Source: Macropodus opercularis
Taxonomy: Eukaryota > Chordata > Actinopteri > Anabantiformes > Osphronemidae
Assembly: GCA_030770545.1 (NCBI GenBank)
Contig: CM061094.1
Coordinates: 3,829,001-3,893,000, forward strand
DNA: 64,000 bases
Reading direction: 5' to 3'
Shown: in pieces, positions 35,263 to 46,491 of the stretch
Numbering within the stretch: the stretch's first letter is position 1
How the letters are laid out: every line of letters starts with the position of its first letter
Position numbers and translations under genes: made by a program
Notes under the pieces: model-generated
What the model saw: only the letters and a program-made list of their open reading frames with translations
What the model was told of the DNA's origin: nothing
Database searches by the model: none

Positions 35263-36959
35263 ATCTAAGGTATATTATCCAAATTCAAATGACTGCGGAG
35301 TATTTAATTTGGAAACCACTCAGTCTCGAAACTATCTAAATTTAAGTACCTCAGCGGTTTTTGTGACAAATTTAAGAGCTTCTCTGTTTCAATCACGTGA
35401 AAATTGCTGTCCCTACTATACACACAGATAAGAGTCACAGCGGAGCTCTGAGTTCTCCTCCAAGGTCACCTGCAGCCTCAGTTTGTAAACCTCCGGGGAG
35501 GGGGCTGTCTTCTTGTGTAGTACCCTTGACTACCAGGTGAAGCGCAGTCTCGAACTCACAGCCAATCACGAACCTTATTGTCATAGATCCCCCCTCTCCA
35601 ACAAGGGGCGCGGTCTCAACTTTCACTGAACACTGAAGAAGTCTCACAAACAGCTACGATCACCGCAAGACAACGCTCTCAACATAAGTCTATTATGATC
35701 AAAATCAAGAACACCTCCCACTGCAGTTCTCCCGACTGAGCGGAGTCCTTTGTCCACGTGTCCACGATAAAAGCAAGAAAACGCAAACACAAAACAATTC
35801 ACTTCTCCTTTTAACTGCATCCACACATGCCCTTCGGTCTATTTTTATTCTTACACACACTCACAATTGCCAGAAGACAGAGAGACAGAAGAGACAGACT
35901 CTTCTCCTGTGAAATTATCAACCCCACAGTCTCAGCTCAGACCTCAGCATATAAACCACAGCACAGAACCCTTTGTGCAGAGAAACACACAATATCAACC
36001 ACTTCTAAACACAACTCATTGCATAACAAACATCAGCACACGCATATACAAAGCTTCCATCAATTACACCGCATACATGAATATTCAACACATTTCAGTC
36101 TAGACTCGTTTATCTACAGAAAAGCTTTTCACCGGGATTTAACTAAACTCTCAGGCCTCACTCTCCATGGTGAAAACTACACCTGGGTTGATCTGGCCCA
36201 GGCTGATGTAATTTCCCCACGTTACCAAAAAGCAAACAAACTCACAGCGTACCAGTACAATTATTCGTCTCTAATTGATCGCACATTAAAATTTCTGGAG
36301 CCAAAACCCACTGTGAGCGCACAAACGGACTGCTGCCTCTGCAAAACTCCTGTGCTAATTTCTCAACCTTAAACAAAATAATCTGCCATTTCCAATCCGT
36401 GTTGAGGAGGCGCTCGTTCCAAACCATGCAGAGCCCGAGCAAGTCAGTCCTTTGTACTTATACAGCGTCTTAAACAATAATTTTCTCTAATCCCAGACTC
36501 AAACGCCCACAATTTTCCCAGAGCCAAACTGCGTCCGTTACAATATTCAACTTTTAGATGTCAATAGGCTGTATCATTTTTATAATCATAGGAAAAACAC
36601 ACATGAAACACATGAAGCTGGTCAGTTATTCACAGCAATGTTAGTACAAGTCACCCGATATCTTGCCTTTACATCCACCACACCATACAGGGTTTCCCCC
36701 ACAACAAAATTCTTTTCTTAAGGCCGCCAAATTAGAATTTAACTGTTTAGGCAAATTATATGACTTTGTCAGTCAGTCTTACCAACATTCTCCACCTGAT
36801 CCCAGACACAGAGTACGTCAACTTAAAGCAAAACGCAATTTTTTACCTGTGGCCACACGTGACGTCGTCTGCGTCCAGGCACCAGCCGGAGGAATGTTGT
36901 CCTCAATTTTCCATCAGCCTCCAGGTATCAGTGTTCTTCTTAATTTGGCTTCCTTGTTT
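35263..36959 (-). other. Retroviral 5' leader, about 1.7 kb
   Basis: This is the region between the primer-binding site and gag. I see no recognisable protein on the minus strand. A 181-codon frame on the opposite strand (35827-36372) has no familiar motif and is probably chance. A packaging signal and a splice donor for env would be expected here, but I could not place them. Confidence 0.6.
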
Positions 36960-36977
36960 CCCAAGTTCGTGACGCCA
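36960..36977 (-). other. Candidate primer-binding site
   Basis: On the minus strand, TGGCGTCACGAACTTGGG begins four bases after the 5' LTR. It has the leading TGG complementary to a tRNA CCA end. I could not match the rest confidently to a particular tRNA. Confidence 0.6.
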
Positions 36978-36981
36978 ACTT

Positions 36982-37492
36982 TGTAGTGGTTAGAAATGTC
37001 CCAACTCAGAAGAACTCAAGCCGAGGCAGCTTTAGGTTTTCAGCCAATCAATTGTAGATTTATTCTCAGTGCTGAGATGAAAGAATGCAAAGGCAGATAT
37101 GCGGAGTCACCTTCTTCCTTGCAAGGAGGATGCTTGCTAGCGCTCGGGGAGCCCAAGGCCTGACCACAGAAAAACGAGTTGTCTCTACGGCAGGCAAAGA
37201 ACTCTCCTCCCGTGATTCCTCGGGAGCGTGTTTTCATCCCTCAGTTTGCGTCAGACCAAATGCAACATTTGTGATTACAGCCACTTGTTTTGACTCCATT
37301 GTTTTGGTTACCAGATCAGAATGTTTTGCCCAAATTGTTCTGCTCTACCGGTCAGATATCCTCGGAGCCACCGAAGGCCAGCAAGCGTCCTGTACAATCA
37401 TATTCCCTAGAAATGAACAAGGCCTAAACAATATCTATTCTACTCTAACTGTATCCTAAACCCACTAACATATACTAATGTTTTCCACTACA
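36982..37492 (-). repeat. 5' LTR of the endogenous retrovirus
   Basis: This 511-bp LTR is bounded by TGTAGTGG and CCACTACA. It differs from the 3' LTR by four substitutions and one missing A. The minus-strand AATAAA is kept. The outer flank is GAATTCTGGG of the satellite, which does not duplicate the flank of the other LTR. Confidence 0.95.
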
Positions 37493-39197
37493 GAATTCTG
37501 GGACCTCCTATCAATGTAAGGTTATTGTTTTTTATTTTTATTTTGTGTATTACATTGTAAGACAGGGAATGGTCCCAGTGTGTGATGCCAGGTTGGGGGT
37601 ATAGTCCTGGCATTCTGGGACACCCTGTCAATGTAAGTTTCCTTTTTTTTTTCATTGTAAGACAGAGAATGGTCCCAGTGTGTGATGCCAGGTCAAACTC
37701 CCAATCCTGGCATTCTGGGACCCCCTGTCAATGTAACTTACGGTAAGTAAGACGGTAAGTCTTTATTAATTAATTTCTTCACTTTATATTGCTCGATAGG
37801 AAATGGTCCCAGTGTGTGATGCCAGGTCGAAATAAAAATCCTGGTATTCTGGGACCCCCTATCAATGTAAGGTTATTGTTTTTTATTTTTATTTTGTGTA
37901 TTGCATTGTAAGACAGAGAATAGTCCCAGTGTGTGATACCAGGTCGAAGTAAAAATCCTGGCATTCTGGGACCCCCTGTCAATGTAACTTACGGTAAGTA
38001 AGACTTTTAAATCTTTATTAATTAATTTCTTCACTTGATATTGTTCGATAGGAAATGGTCCCAGTGTGTGATGCCAGGTCGAAGTAAAAATCCTGGCATT
38101 CTGGGACCCCCTGTCAATGTAACATATTGTATTACATTGTAAGGTAGGGAATGGTCCAAGCGTGTTTTGCAGGTCTGAGGACAAATGCTGGCACTATTGG
38201 CCACCCTGTGACGGTAAGTCTTTATTAATTAATTTCTTCACTTTATGTTGCTCGATAGGAAATGGTCCCAGTGTGTGATACCAGGTCGAAGTAAAAATCC
38301 TGTCATTCTGGGACCCCCTATCAATGTAAGGTTATTGTTTTTTATTTTTATTTTGTGTATTGCATTGTAAGACAGAGAATGGTCCCAGTGTGTGATGCCA
38401 GGTCAAGCTCCAAATCCTGTCATTCTGGGACCCCTTGTCAATGTAACTTACGGTAAGTAAGACGGTAAGTCTTTATTAATTAATTTCTTCACTTTATGTT
38501 GCTCGATAGGAAATGGTCCCAGTGTGTGATACCAGGTCGAAATAAAAATCCTGATATTCTGGGACCCCCTATCAATGTAAGGTTATTGTTTTTTATTTTT
38601 ATTTTGTGTATTGCATTGTAAGACAGGGAATGGTCCCAGTGTGTGATGCCAGGTTGGGGGTATAGTCCTGGCATTCTGGGACACCCTGTCAATGTAGGTT
38701 TCCTTTTTTTTTTACATTGTAAGACAGAGAATGGTCCCAGTGTGTGATACCAGGTCAAGCTCCAAATCCTGTCATTCTGGGACCCCTTGTCAATGTAACT
38801 TACGGTAAGTAAGACTGTAAGTCTTTATTAATTAATTTCTTCACTTTATATAGCTCGATAGGAAATGGTCCCAGTGTGTGATGCCAGGTCGAAATAAAAA
38901 TCCTGATATTCTGGGACCCCCTATCAATGTAAGGTTATTGTTTTTTATTTTTATTTTGTGTATTACATTGTAAGCCAGGGAACGCTCCAAGTGTGTGATG
39001 CCAGGTTGGGGATATAGTCCTGGTATTCTGGGACACCCTGTCAATGTAACTTACGGTAAGTAAGACGGTAAGTCTTTATTAATTAATTTCTTCACTTTAT
39101 ATTGCTCGATAGGAAATGGTCCCAGTGTGTGATGCCAGGTCGAAGTTTAAATCCTGGCATTCTGGGACCCCCTATCAATGTAAGTTTCCTTGTTTTT
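37493..39197. repeat. Hairpin satellite block 7
   Basis: The hairpin array resumes after the retrovirus. Units are main-type with spacers rich in CTTACGGTAAGTAAGAC, and the block ends at U copy 7. Several units show ATCCTGATAT or ATCCTGTCAT, which weaken the inner stem, so this block is older or less homogenised than blocks 1-5. Confidence 0.88.
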
Positions 39198-40525
39198 CAT
39201 TGCGAGTAAGGTATTGGTCTATTGCTGTTTAACATTTTTTCTAAGCAAGTCCTGTAAGTGAAGCACGGGCGACAGCTGTTGTGCCTTAGCTTTATTATAT
39301 GGTTGATGTGGTGTTTGTGGGCTGACGTAGCGGCCTGTTTTGTGGCTCTGCATCACAGGGGAAACATGCAGTCACAGCAACGGCAGTATTTTGTTGTCAT
39401 GTACTCATGCTGTTTTGTGGTCATAGTGGTGTCACTGATCATTTTTTAAGTATTTGGGCCACCCTGTCGGTGTTTATATTTAGTTTTAAATATATTTCAA
39501 AAATGCACAATTTAAAGTGGAATATTCAAATGTTTTTCCATTTTTGCTTAGTCTAATTTACCAGTTCCCAGGGCTACGCTCCACGTCATTGCATGCCACG
39601 TAAACTAAATGCACGACTCGTAGCTGCCGCTAGGGGGCGGACTGGTCGTTTGTACTGGGATGTCACGAGGAGCCAAAGAAGAGACGGACGTAGAGCGGTC
39701 AGGGCAACTGTGGCGGGACGATAAAGTACATTATCTTCCGCAGTGAGTATGGACTCAGGATCGGATTTATCACAGTGGGCCAGCATTGTCTTATGATTAT
39801 TAACCATATAATCGAAAATGTATTTTATCCTCCTCAGGGTGCTATGTTTCCTAAGTTTAGTTTGCTTAGTAACGGTAACCAGGTAGCATTAGCATTTAGC
39901 GTTAGACCTACATGACATTAGCCAACTTGCAGAGGTAATTTTCTGCCGTTTTTAATCCCGGGAAAGTTGTTTGGATCGTTGGTTGAAGAGGGAATATAGA
40001 GCAGTAATGTTAGAACACTTTAGATGTGTGTATTTTGCTGTGAGCATCTTTTTCAGTGAAGTAACTATGCTAATATTGTTCGGTAAAAGACAATAGGTAA
40101 CATTTAACATGTTTTCTAAAGAAGTTAGTGAAGATTGGACGAAACCTGTTGTGCCTTCGCTTCAGTATATGGTTGATTTGGTGATTGTGGGCTGACATGC
40201 AGTTACAGAAACAAGAGTGTTTTGTTGTCATGTACACATGCTGTTTTGTGGTCATATTTAAACTGAGGTCACTGATTGTTTAACATTTGGGCCACCCTGT
40301 CAATATTTGTATTTCTTTTTTAGTATATTTTAGAAATACATATCTTTAATTGGAATGTTCGAATGTTTTTCCATTTAGTTTTTTCTAATTTGCCAGTTCC
40401 CAGGGCTACGCTCCTCGTCATTGCATGCTATGCAAACTACATGCATGGCTCTTTGCTCCCGCTATGAGGCAGACTGCTCTTTGGTTTTGCCCGACATCCC
40501 AGGAGAAAAGACAGCATTTGTGAAG
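39198..40525. repeat. U segment, copy 7
   Basis: This is a full-length but more diverged U copy (start TTGCGAGTAAGGTATTGG, GTCACGAGG near 39663, CATTATC near 39730). The CTCF-like motif is unchanged at 39627-39640 despite nearby substitutions. The candidate donor and acceptor are also kept. Confidence 0.85.
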
Positions 40526-43500
40526 GTAAGTCTTTATTAATTAATTCCTTCACTTTATATTGCACGATAGGAAATGGTCCCAGTGTGTGATGCCAGGTCG
40601 AAATAAAAATCCTGGTATTCTGGGACCCCCTATCAATGTAAGGTTATTGTTTTTTATTTTTATTTTGTGTATTGCATTGTAAGACAGGGAATGGTCCCAG
40701 TGTGTGATGCCAGGTTGGGGGTATAGTCCTGGCATTCTGGGACACCCTGTCAATGCAAGTTTCCTTTATTTTTTCATTGTAAGACAGGGAACGGTCCCAG
40801 TGTGTAATGCCAGGTCAAACTGAAAATCCTAGCATTCTGGGACCCCCTATCAATGTAAGGTTTTTGTTTTTTATTTTTATTTTGTGTATTGCATTGTAAG
40901 ACAGAGAATGGTCCCAGTGTGTGATGCCAGGTCAAACTGAAAATCCTGGCATTCTGGGACCCCCTGTCAATGTAACATATTGTATTACATTGTAAGGTAG
41001 GGAATGGTCCAAGCGTGTTTTGCAGGTCTGAGGACAAATGCTGGCACTATTGGCCACCCTGTGACGGTAAGTCTTTATTAATTAATTTCTTCGCTTGATA
41101 TTGCTCGATAGGAAATGGTCCCAGTGTGTGATACCAGGTCGAAGTAAAAATCCTGGCATTCTGGGACCCCCTATCAATGTAAAGTTATTTGTTTTGTTTT
41201 TTTATTTTGTGTATTACATTGTAAGACAGGGAACGCTCCCAGTGTGTGATGCCAGGTTGGGGGTATAGTCCTGGCATTCTGGGACAGCCTGTCAATGTAA
41301 GTTTCCTTTTTTTTTTCATTGTAAGACAGAGAATGGTCCCAGTGTGTGATGCCAGGTCGAAGTTTAAATCTTGGCCTTCTGGGACCCCCTGTCAATGTAA
41401 TATATTGTATTACATTGTAAGGTAGGGAATGGTCCAAGCGTGTTTTGCAGGTCTGAGGACAAATGCTGGCACTATTGGCCACCCTGTGACGGTAAGTCTT
41501 TATTAATTAATTTCTTCACTTGATATTGCTCGATAGGAAATGGTCCCAGTGTGTGATACCAGGTCGAAGTAAAAATCCTGGCATTCTGGGACCCCCTATC
41601 AATGTAAGGTTATTGTTTTTTATTTTTATTTTGTGTATTGCATTGTAAGACAGAGAATGGTCCCAGTGTGTGATACCAGGTCGAAATACAAATCCTGGCA
41701 TTCTGGGACCCCCTGCCAATGTAAGTTTCCTTTTTTTTTCATTGTAAGACAGAGAATGGTCCCAGTGTGTGATACCAGGTCAAACTCCAAATCCTGGCAT
41801 TCTGGGACCCCCTGTCAATGTAACATATTGTATTACATTATAAGGTAGGGAATGCTTCAAGCGTGTTTTGCAGGTTTGAGGACACATGCTGGCACTATTG
41901 GCCACCTTGTGACGGTAAGTCTTTGTTAATTTCTTCACTTGATTTTGCTCGATAGGAAATGGTCCCAGTGTGTGATACCAGGTCGAAATAAAAATCCTGG
42001 TATTCTAGGACCCCCTATCAACGTAAGGTTTTTCGGTTCTTTTAATTTTGTGTATTGTATTGTATTGTAAGACAGGGAATGGTCCCAGTGTGTGATACCA
42101 AGTTGGGGGTATAGTCCTGGTATTCTGGGACACCCTGTCAATGTAAGTTTCCTTTTTTTTTTCATTGTAAGACAGAGAATGGTCCCAGTGTGTGATGCCA
42201 GGTCAAACTGCAAATCGTGGTATTCTGGGACCCCCTATCAATGTAAGGTTATTGTTTTTTATTTTTATTTTGTGTATTGCATTGTAAGACAGGGAATGAT
42301 CCCAGTGTGTGATACCAAGTTGGGGGTATAGTCCTGGTATTCTGGGACACCCTGTCAATGTAAGTTTTTTTTTTTTTTTCATTGTAAGACAGAGAATGGT
42401 CCCAGTGTGTGATGCCAGGTCAAACTCCAAATCTTGTCATTCTGGGACCCCCTGTCAATGTAACATATTGTATTACATTGTAAGGTAGGGAATGGTCCAA
42501 GCGTGTTTTGCAGGTCTGAGGACAAATGCTGGCACTATTGGCTACCCTGTGACGGTAAGTCTTTAATAATTAATTTCTTCACTTTATATTGCTCGATAGG
42601 AAATGGTCCCAGTGTGTGATGCCAGGTCGAAGTTTAAATCCTGGCATTCTGGGACCCCCTATCAACGTAAGGTTTTTCGGTTCTTTTAATTTTGTGTATT
42701 GTATTGTATTGTAAGACAGGGAATGGTCCCAGTGTTTGATGCCAGTTTAGGGGTATAGTCCTGGCATTCTGGGACCCCCTATCAATGTAAGTTTCCTTTT
42801 TTTTCATTGTAAGACAGAGAATGGTCCCAGTGTGTGATACCAGGTCAAAATACAAATCCTGGTATTCTGGGACCCCCTATCAATGTAAGGTTTTTGTTTT
42901 TTATTTTTATTTTGTGTATTGCATTGTAAAACAGGGAATGATCCCAGTGTGTGATACCAAGTTGGGGGTATAGTCCTGGTATTCTTGGACACCCTGTCAA
43001 TGTAAGTTTCCTTTTTTTTTTCATTGTAAGACAGAGAATGGTCCCAGTGTGTGATGCCAGGTCAAACTCCAAATCCTGGCATTCTGGGACCCCCTGTCAA
43101 TTTAACTTACGGTAAGTAAGACGGTAAGTCTTTATTAATTAATTTCTTCACTTTATATTGCTCGTTAGGAATTGTCCCAGTGTGTGATTTCAGGTCGAAG
43201 TTTAAATCCTGGCATTCTGTTACCCCCTATCAATGTAAGGTTTTTGTTTTTTATTTTTATTTTGTGTATTGCATTGTAAAACAGGGAATGATCCCAGTGT
43301 GTGATACCAAGTTGGGGGTATAGTCCTGGTATTCTTGGACACCCTGTCAATGTAAGTTTCCTTTTTTTTTTCATTGTAAGACAGAGAATGGTCCCAGTGT
43401 GTGATGCCAGGTCAAACTCCAAATCCTGGCATTCTTGGACCCCCTGTCAATGTAACTTACGGTAAGTAAGACGGTAAGTCTTTATTAATTAATTTCTTCA

Positions 43501-43603
43501 CTTTATATTGCTCGATAGGAAATGGTCCCAGTGTGTGATTTCAGGTCGAAGTTTAAATCCTGGCATTCTGGGACCCCCTATCAATGTAAGTTTCCTATTT
43601 TTT
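40526..43603. repeat. Hairpin satellite block 8
   Basis: This is a hairpin array of about 3.1 kb with many loops of the TCAAACTCCAAAT and TTGGGGGTATAGT types. A stretch of a few hundred bases near 42860-43130 is repeated near 43225-43480. It ends at a truncated U copy beside the SYCE2 island. Confidence 0.88.
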
Positions 43604-43876
43604 CATTGTGAGTCAGGGAACGGTCCATTGCTGTTTAACATTTTTTCTAAGCAAGTCCTGTAAGTGAAGCACGGGCGACAGCTGTTGTGCCTTAGCTTCA
43701 TTATATGGTTGATGTGGTGATTGTGGGCTGACGTAGCAGCCTGTTTTGTGGCTCTGCATCACAGGGGAAACATGCAGTCACAGCAACGGCAGTATTTTGT
43801 TGTCATGTACTCATGCTGTTTTGTGGTCATAGTGGTGTCACTGATTATTTTTTAAGTATTTGGGCCACCCTGTCAG
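43604..43876. repeat. Truncated U segment, copy 8 (edge of the satellite)
   Basis: Only the first about 270 bases of U are present, ending at CCACCCTGTCAG. Unrelated single-copy sequence follows. This is the satellite boundary on the 5' side of SYCE2. The CTCF-like site is absent because the truncation lies before it. Confidence 0.8.
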
Positions 43877-44614
43877 TCCACCCTGAGCCTTATTCAGCTG
43901 TTGCTGACTTTAATTACAGTTAATATGAGTTTTCTTCTCTTGTTTCTTTTTCCTTTTTTGGGCTGTAATTTGCCAAGCGCCTTGTGGTGTTTTTCTTTTG
44001 TCAATAAACTAAATAGATTATATAAGGAATATTAGTCTTATCGCTATTCACTGCATTGCCTAATACTGTAACATTTATCCTGACAGAAAGGGCATTGACA
44101 CCGTTGTTCGTGTACCTAGAGGACCCGTCTTTTAGCATTTCGTTTGGGTTGCCTTGTACGTGGAGGTCAGGTCCATGTGTGCGTTAGCGTGTTGTATTCG
44201 TATATGTACAGTGGTGTTGCAGTAACAAAGCCTGAGCTATTCAAGGTGCGGATGCCTCATAGACAAACCACAAGACTAACTACCGACATTAGTTAGTTAC
44301 ATAGCTAATGCTAACGTAGCAGCTAATAATTGATTACGGTTAGCTTTAGCTGCATTTCTCTGGCACATAACCCTGAATGACTAAAACTAATTCAGCAAGT
44401 AAGTAATTAAAGAGTAGCGGTCATTTGCAGATTATAGTAAAATAAGTATATGCCTTATTTAATTTGAGTGCGTGAAGCCAAATGCGCCGTTACGTTAATT
44501 ATCAGACTAGCTTGTTGGCTAACACCAAAGGTTACTTGCTAACGTTAGTATACATGGCTCCATCTGGCACCTTGTGATGTAACGTTGTTAACGTTCTTAA
44601 TTTAACCTTAACAG
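43877..44614 (+). other. Single-copy sequence upstream of SYCE2
   Basis: This 0.74-kb AT-rich stretch has no coding frame that I recognise. A plus-strand AATAAA lies near 43998-44009. The second half has several GCTAACGTTAG-like words common in fish DNA. The SYCE2 promoter and any non-coding first exon should lie here. The acceptor TTAACCTTAACAG ends at 44614, so an untranslated upstream exon is likely. Confidence 0.5.
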
Positions 44615-44632
44615 GTTTGACTTCAACTCAAA

Positions 44633-45493
44633 ATGGATTTTTTCTCAGAAGTGTCTTCACCTTCCCCAGACCAGGCCACCCACCGTATTGGGCATGAAGA
44701 TTTACAGATGGTAACGTGAGACTATAACGTTGCTTTTGTAGTTGTGTAACTCAGCCATTAATTTATGGGAAGACAGTGGTTCACTTAAGATCCATGCATA
44801 GTGGGAAGCAGTTAGCTGTTATTTCAGCGAGTTAACATTTGGTTCTTGGTGGCACAGACAGAGGACACAGACGGCGATTTATTAAGAGGGACATCTTCAA
44901 GCGCAAGCATGGCTGAGCTCCGAGGGCAGTGCAGCAGGTACAGAATCAGCTGCAGGCTGTACAGATCATCAGAGAAGTAATAATGCTTTCATGTTATTAA
45001 ACTGTAGAGTGCTTAAAGTTCCACAGTGACCTGCTTTAATGTCGTCTATAGCTCAAGAATAGACGTCATCAGCAGAACAGTGCAGGAAGTGGTAGAGCAG
45101 ATCAACAGCAGTCGTGCTAGCAGTGAGAAGGCGATGGAGGATTTTCAGGAGAAGCTAGTGGCAAAGGTACAAAAGTTATGCCGATAGTCCCACTACTGAT
45201 CATAGGCAAGCTTTTTAATGCAGTGATCAGTGTCCGTCAGACCATCTCTGCCCTCTAGTCTTGTCCTTGATTTGATTATCCTGTTGCAGGTGAGAGAGAA
45301 GTGCCAGCTGATGAGGGAGCACATGTACATGGTCTATGAAGACAACAATAATGAGATGGAGGTGAAAATGCAGGAGCTGTATGAGGTGCTTGAGCGCTGC
45401 ACTAAGATCAATAAGGAGCTCCTGGAGGCCAACCGGGCCCTGGCTTGTCTCCAAGAAGGTCTGCCCATTGGTCAGGCATCAGAATGTCCATAA
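44633..45493 (+). CDS. SYCE2: SYCE2, synaptonemal complex central element protein 2 (four coding exons)
   Basis: Coding exons are 44633-44710, 44858-44937, 45052-45166 and 45290-45493. Together they give 477 coding bases and 158 residues with consistent phases and GT/AG borders. The first exon probably begins at 44615, after an AG, with a short leader before the ATG. SYCE2 is a meiotic protein of the synaptonemal complex central element. It assembles with TEX12 into fibres between paired chromosomes. The C-terminal two thirds are alpha-helical and coiled-coil-like, including SRIDVISRTVQEVVEQINSS and a charged helix with YMVYEDNNNEMEVKMQELYE. The first 50 residues are Ser/Thr- and acid-rich. 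Recognition rests on this helical pattern, the length and the GCDH neighbour. Exon borders are by eye. The gene sits in a 3-kb island within satellite DNA. Confidence 0.82.
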
Positions 45494-46134
45494 GCTAGTT
45501 TCTATCCTGATGTTCGTATTAGATTGAAGTTGTGTTAGTGAGTATACAAAGCACTTTCCTTTAGTTGTAATATTACTCACCTTGTGTTTCACTTTTTTCC
45601 CCCAAGATGCATCTTGGAGTGTTCACAACTCTTTTGACTATGCAAAGCAAATGCCATGTTTTATTTATAGGCATAGCCAGTATGGGTTCATTCAGTAAAT
45701 AAATGCAACAGTCCAAACCAAATTGATGTAAAGGTCTTTTTTTGTATATTTAAGAAATTACAATGTCAGATTATTACATATTTCACCAAATTACTCAAAT
45801 ACAAAACAAACATGGCACCGATATTGGATATAATTACGTGTATTAAAGGGCTTGTACATACTGCATGTACTTGTATTCACACATTTAAAATTTAAATACT
45901 GTATAACCAACTCTTTAGTTAAGCGGACCTTAAACATTAACCAGATATCAAATGGAGGCTATAGATCAATTATGAGAAAACAGTTCAACACAAAAAAATG
46001 AATTCATCTGATGATGTAGTTTTGCTGTATCCCAACAAGCCAAGTCCCCAAGTTTGTTAGGGAACAGATGAACAGGTTGCACAGTGTTCCTTGTTCCACC
46101 TCAGCTCATTCCAAGTAAGAAGACTGGAGAAGCT
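45494..46134. other. Shared 3' intergenic region of SYCE2 and GCDH
   Basis: This holds the 3' untranslated sequence of two convergent genes, with no coding signal. A plus-strand poly(A) signal for SYCE2 lies at 45698-45703. A minus-strand AATAAA, possibly for GCDH, lies at 45660-45665, so the two transcripts may overlap at their ends. Confidence 0.6.
45698..45703 (+). terminator. Poly(A) signal of SYCE2
   Basis: AATAAA lies 205 bases after the SYCE2 stop, a typical distance for a short 3' untranslated region. Confidence 0.6.
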
Positions 46135-46208
46135 TTACCTTCCAACAGTGAAGGCCTGCAGTCCAGTAATGGCTCTACCCAGGATCAGGGCATGGATATC
46201 ATGAGTTC
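46135..46208 (-). CDS. GCDH: GCDH (glutaryl-CoA dehydrogenase), last coding exon
   Basis: On the minus strand an AG acceptor at 46209-46210, after a T-rich tract, opens an exon. It encodes THDIHALILGRAITGLQAF followed by TVGR and a stop at 46135-46137. The first two bases finish a split glycine codon. The acyl-CoA-dehydrogenase ending with THDIHALILGRAITG is characteristic of GCDH. This is the mitochondrial flavoenzyme that converts glutaryl-CoA to crotonyl-CoA in lysine and tryptophan breakdown. Upstream exons should lie at higher coordinates, but none is recognisable before the window ends at 64000, where mainly repeats are found. The gene converges on SYCE2 as in mammals. Confidence 0.85.
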
Positions 46209-46491
46209 CTATTAAAAAAGAACACACAGAAAAGATAAGTTGTAACTAGCCGCTTTAGTACTTAATGTATTTCAATTGAGTAGATCACACTTCTACAAAA
46301 AGAACCTGCACCTCCAGTGTCAACATGTAGTATATGTAGTACATTTTGTGTAACACATTTGCCAGTGCCTACCTACACTAGGCCAGTGGGCCTTTTAACT
46401 CACATACTCATCTTGAACAGAACAGACATGGCCTAGAGGTTGGTCACATGGCTACTCTGTGGACTGTACTGCACAACTGGATGTAAGAGAG
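46209..46491. other. Start of the last GCDH intron
   Basis: This is single-copy sequence between the GCDH exon and a solo LTR. I see no second GCDH exon and no other feature in it. Confidence 0.5.

Larger units (their letters stand above)
26529..37492 (-). mobile_element. Full-length endogenous retrovirus (gamma/epsilon-like), inactivated
   Basis: This 10,964-bp LTR element lies on the minus strand. The 5' LTR is at 36982-37492 and the 3' LTR at 26529-27040. From 5' to 3' it holds a candidate primer-binding site, a 1.7-kb leader, gag, an in-frame UAG, protease-RT-RNase H-integrase, and env overlapping the end of pol. The single CCHC knuckle, gag and pol in one frame, a GPY-type integrase tail and an Env with CxxC and CX6CC place it near gamma/epsilon retroviruses. 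Both LTRs differ by four substitutions and one gap over about 511 bases, so it is young. Pol, gag and env carry frameshifts and one stop, so it cannot make its proteins as read. No matching target-site duplication is seen at its ends. Confidence 0.93.

Noticed and set aside
35827..36372. 181-codon plus-strand frame in the retroviral leader
   Set aside because: It is opposite to the retroviral genes, low in complexity (His/Thr/Gln-rich) and without motifs. It is most likely chance.
45227..45454. 75-codon minus-strand frame over the last SYCE2 exon
   Set aside because: It is the antisense shadow of a real coding exon.
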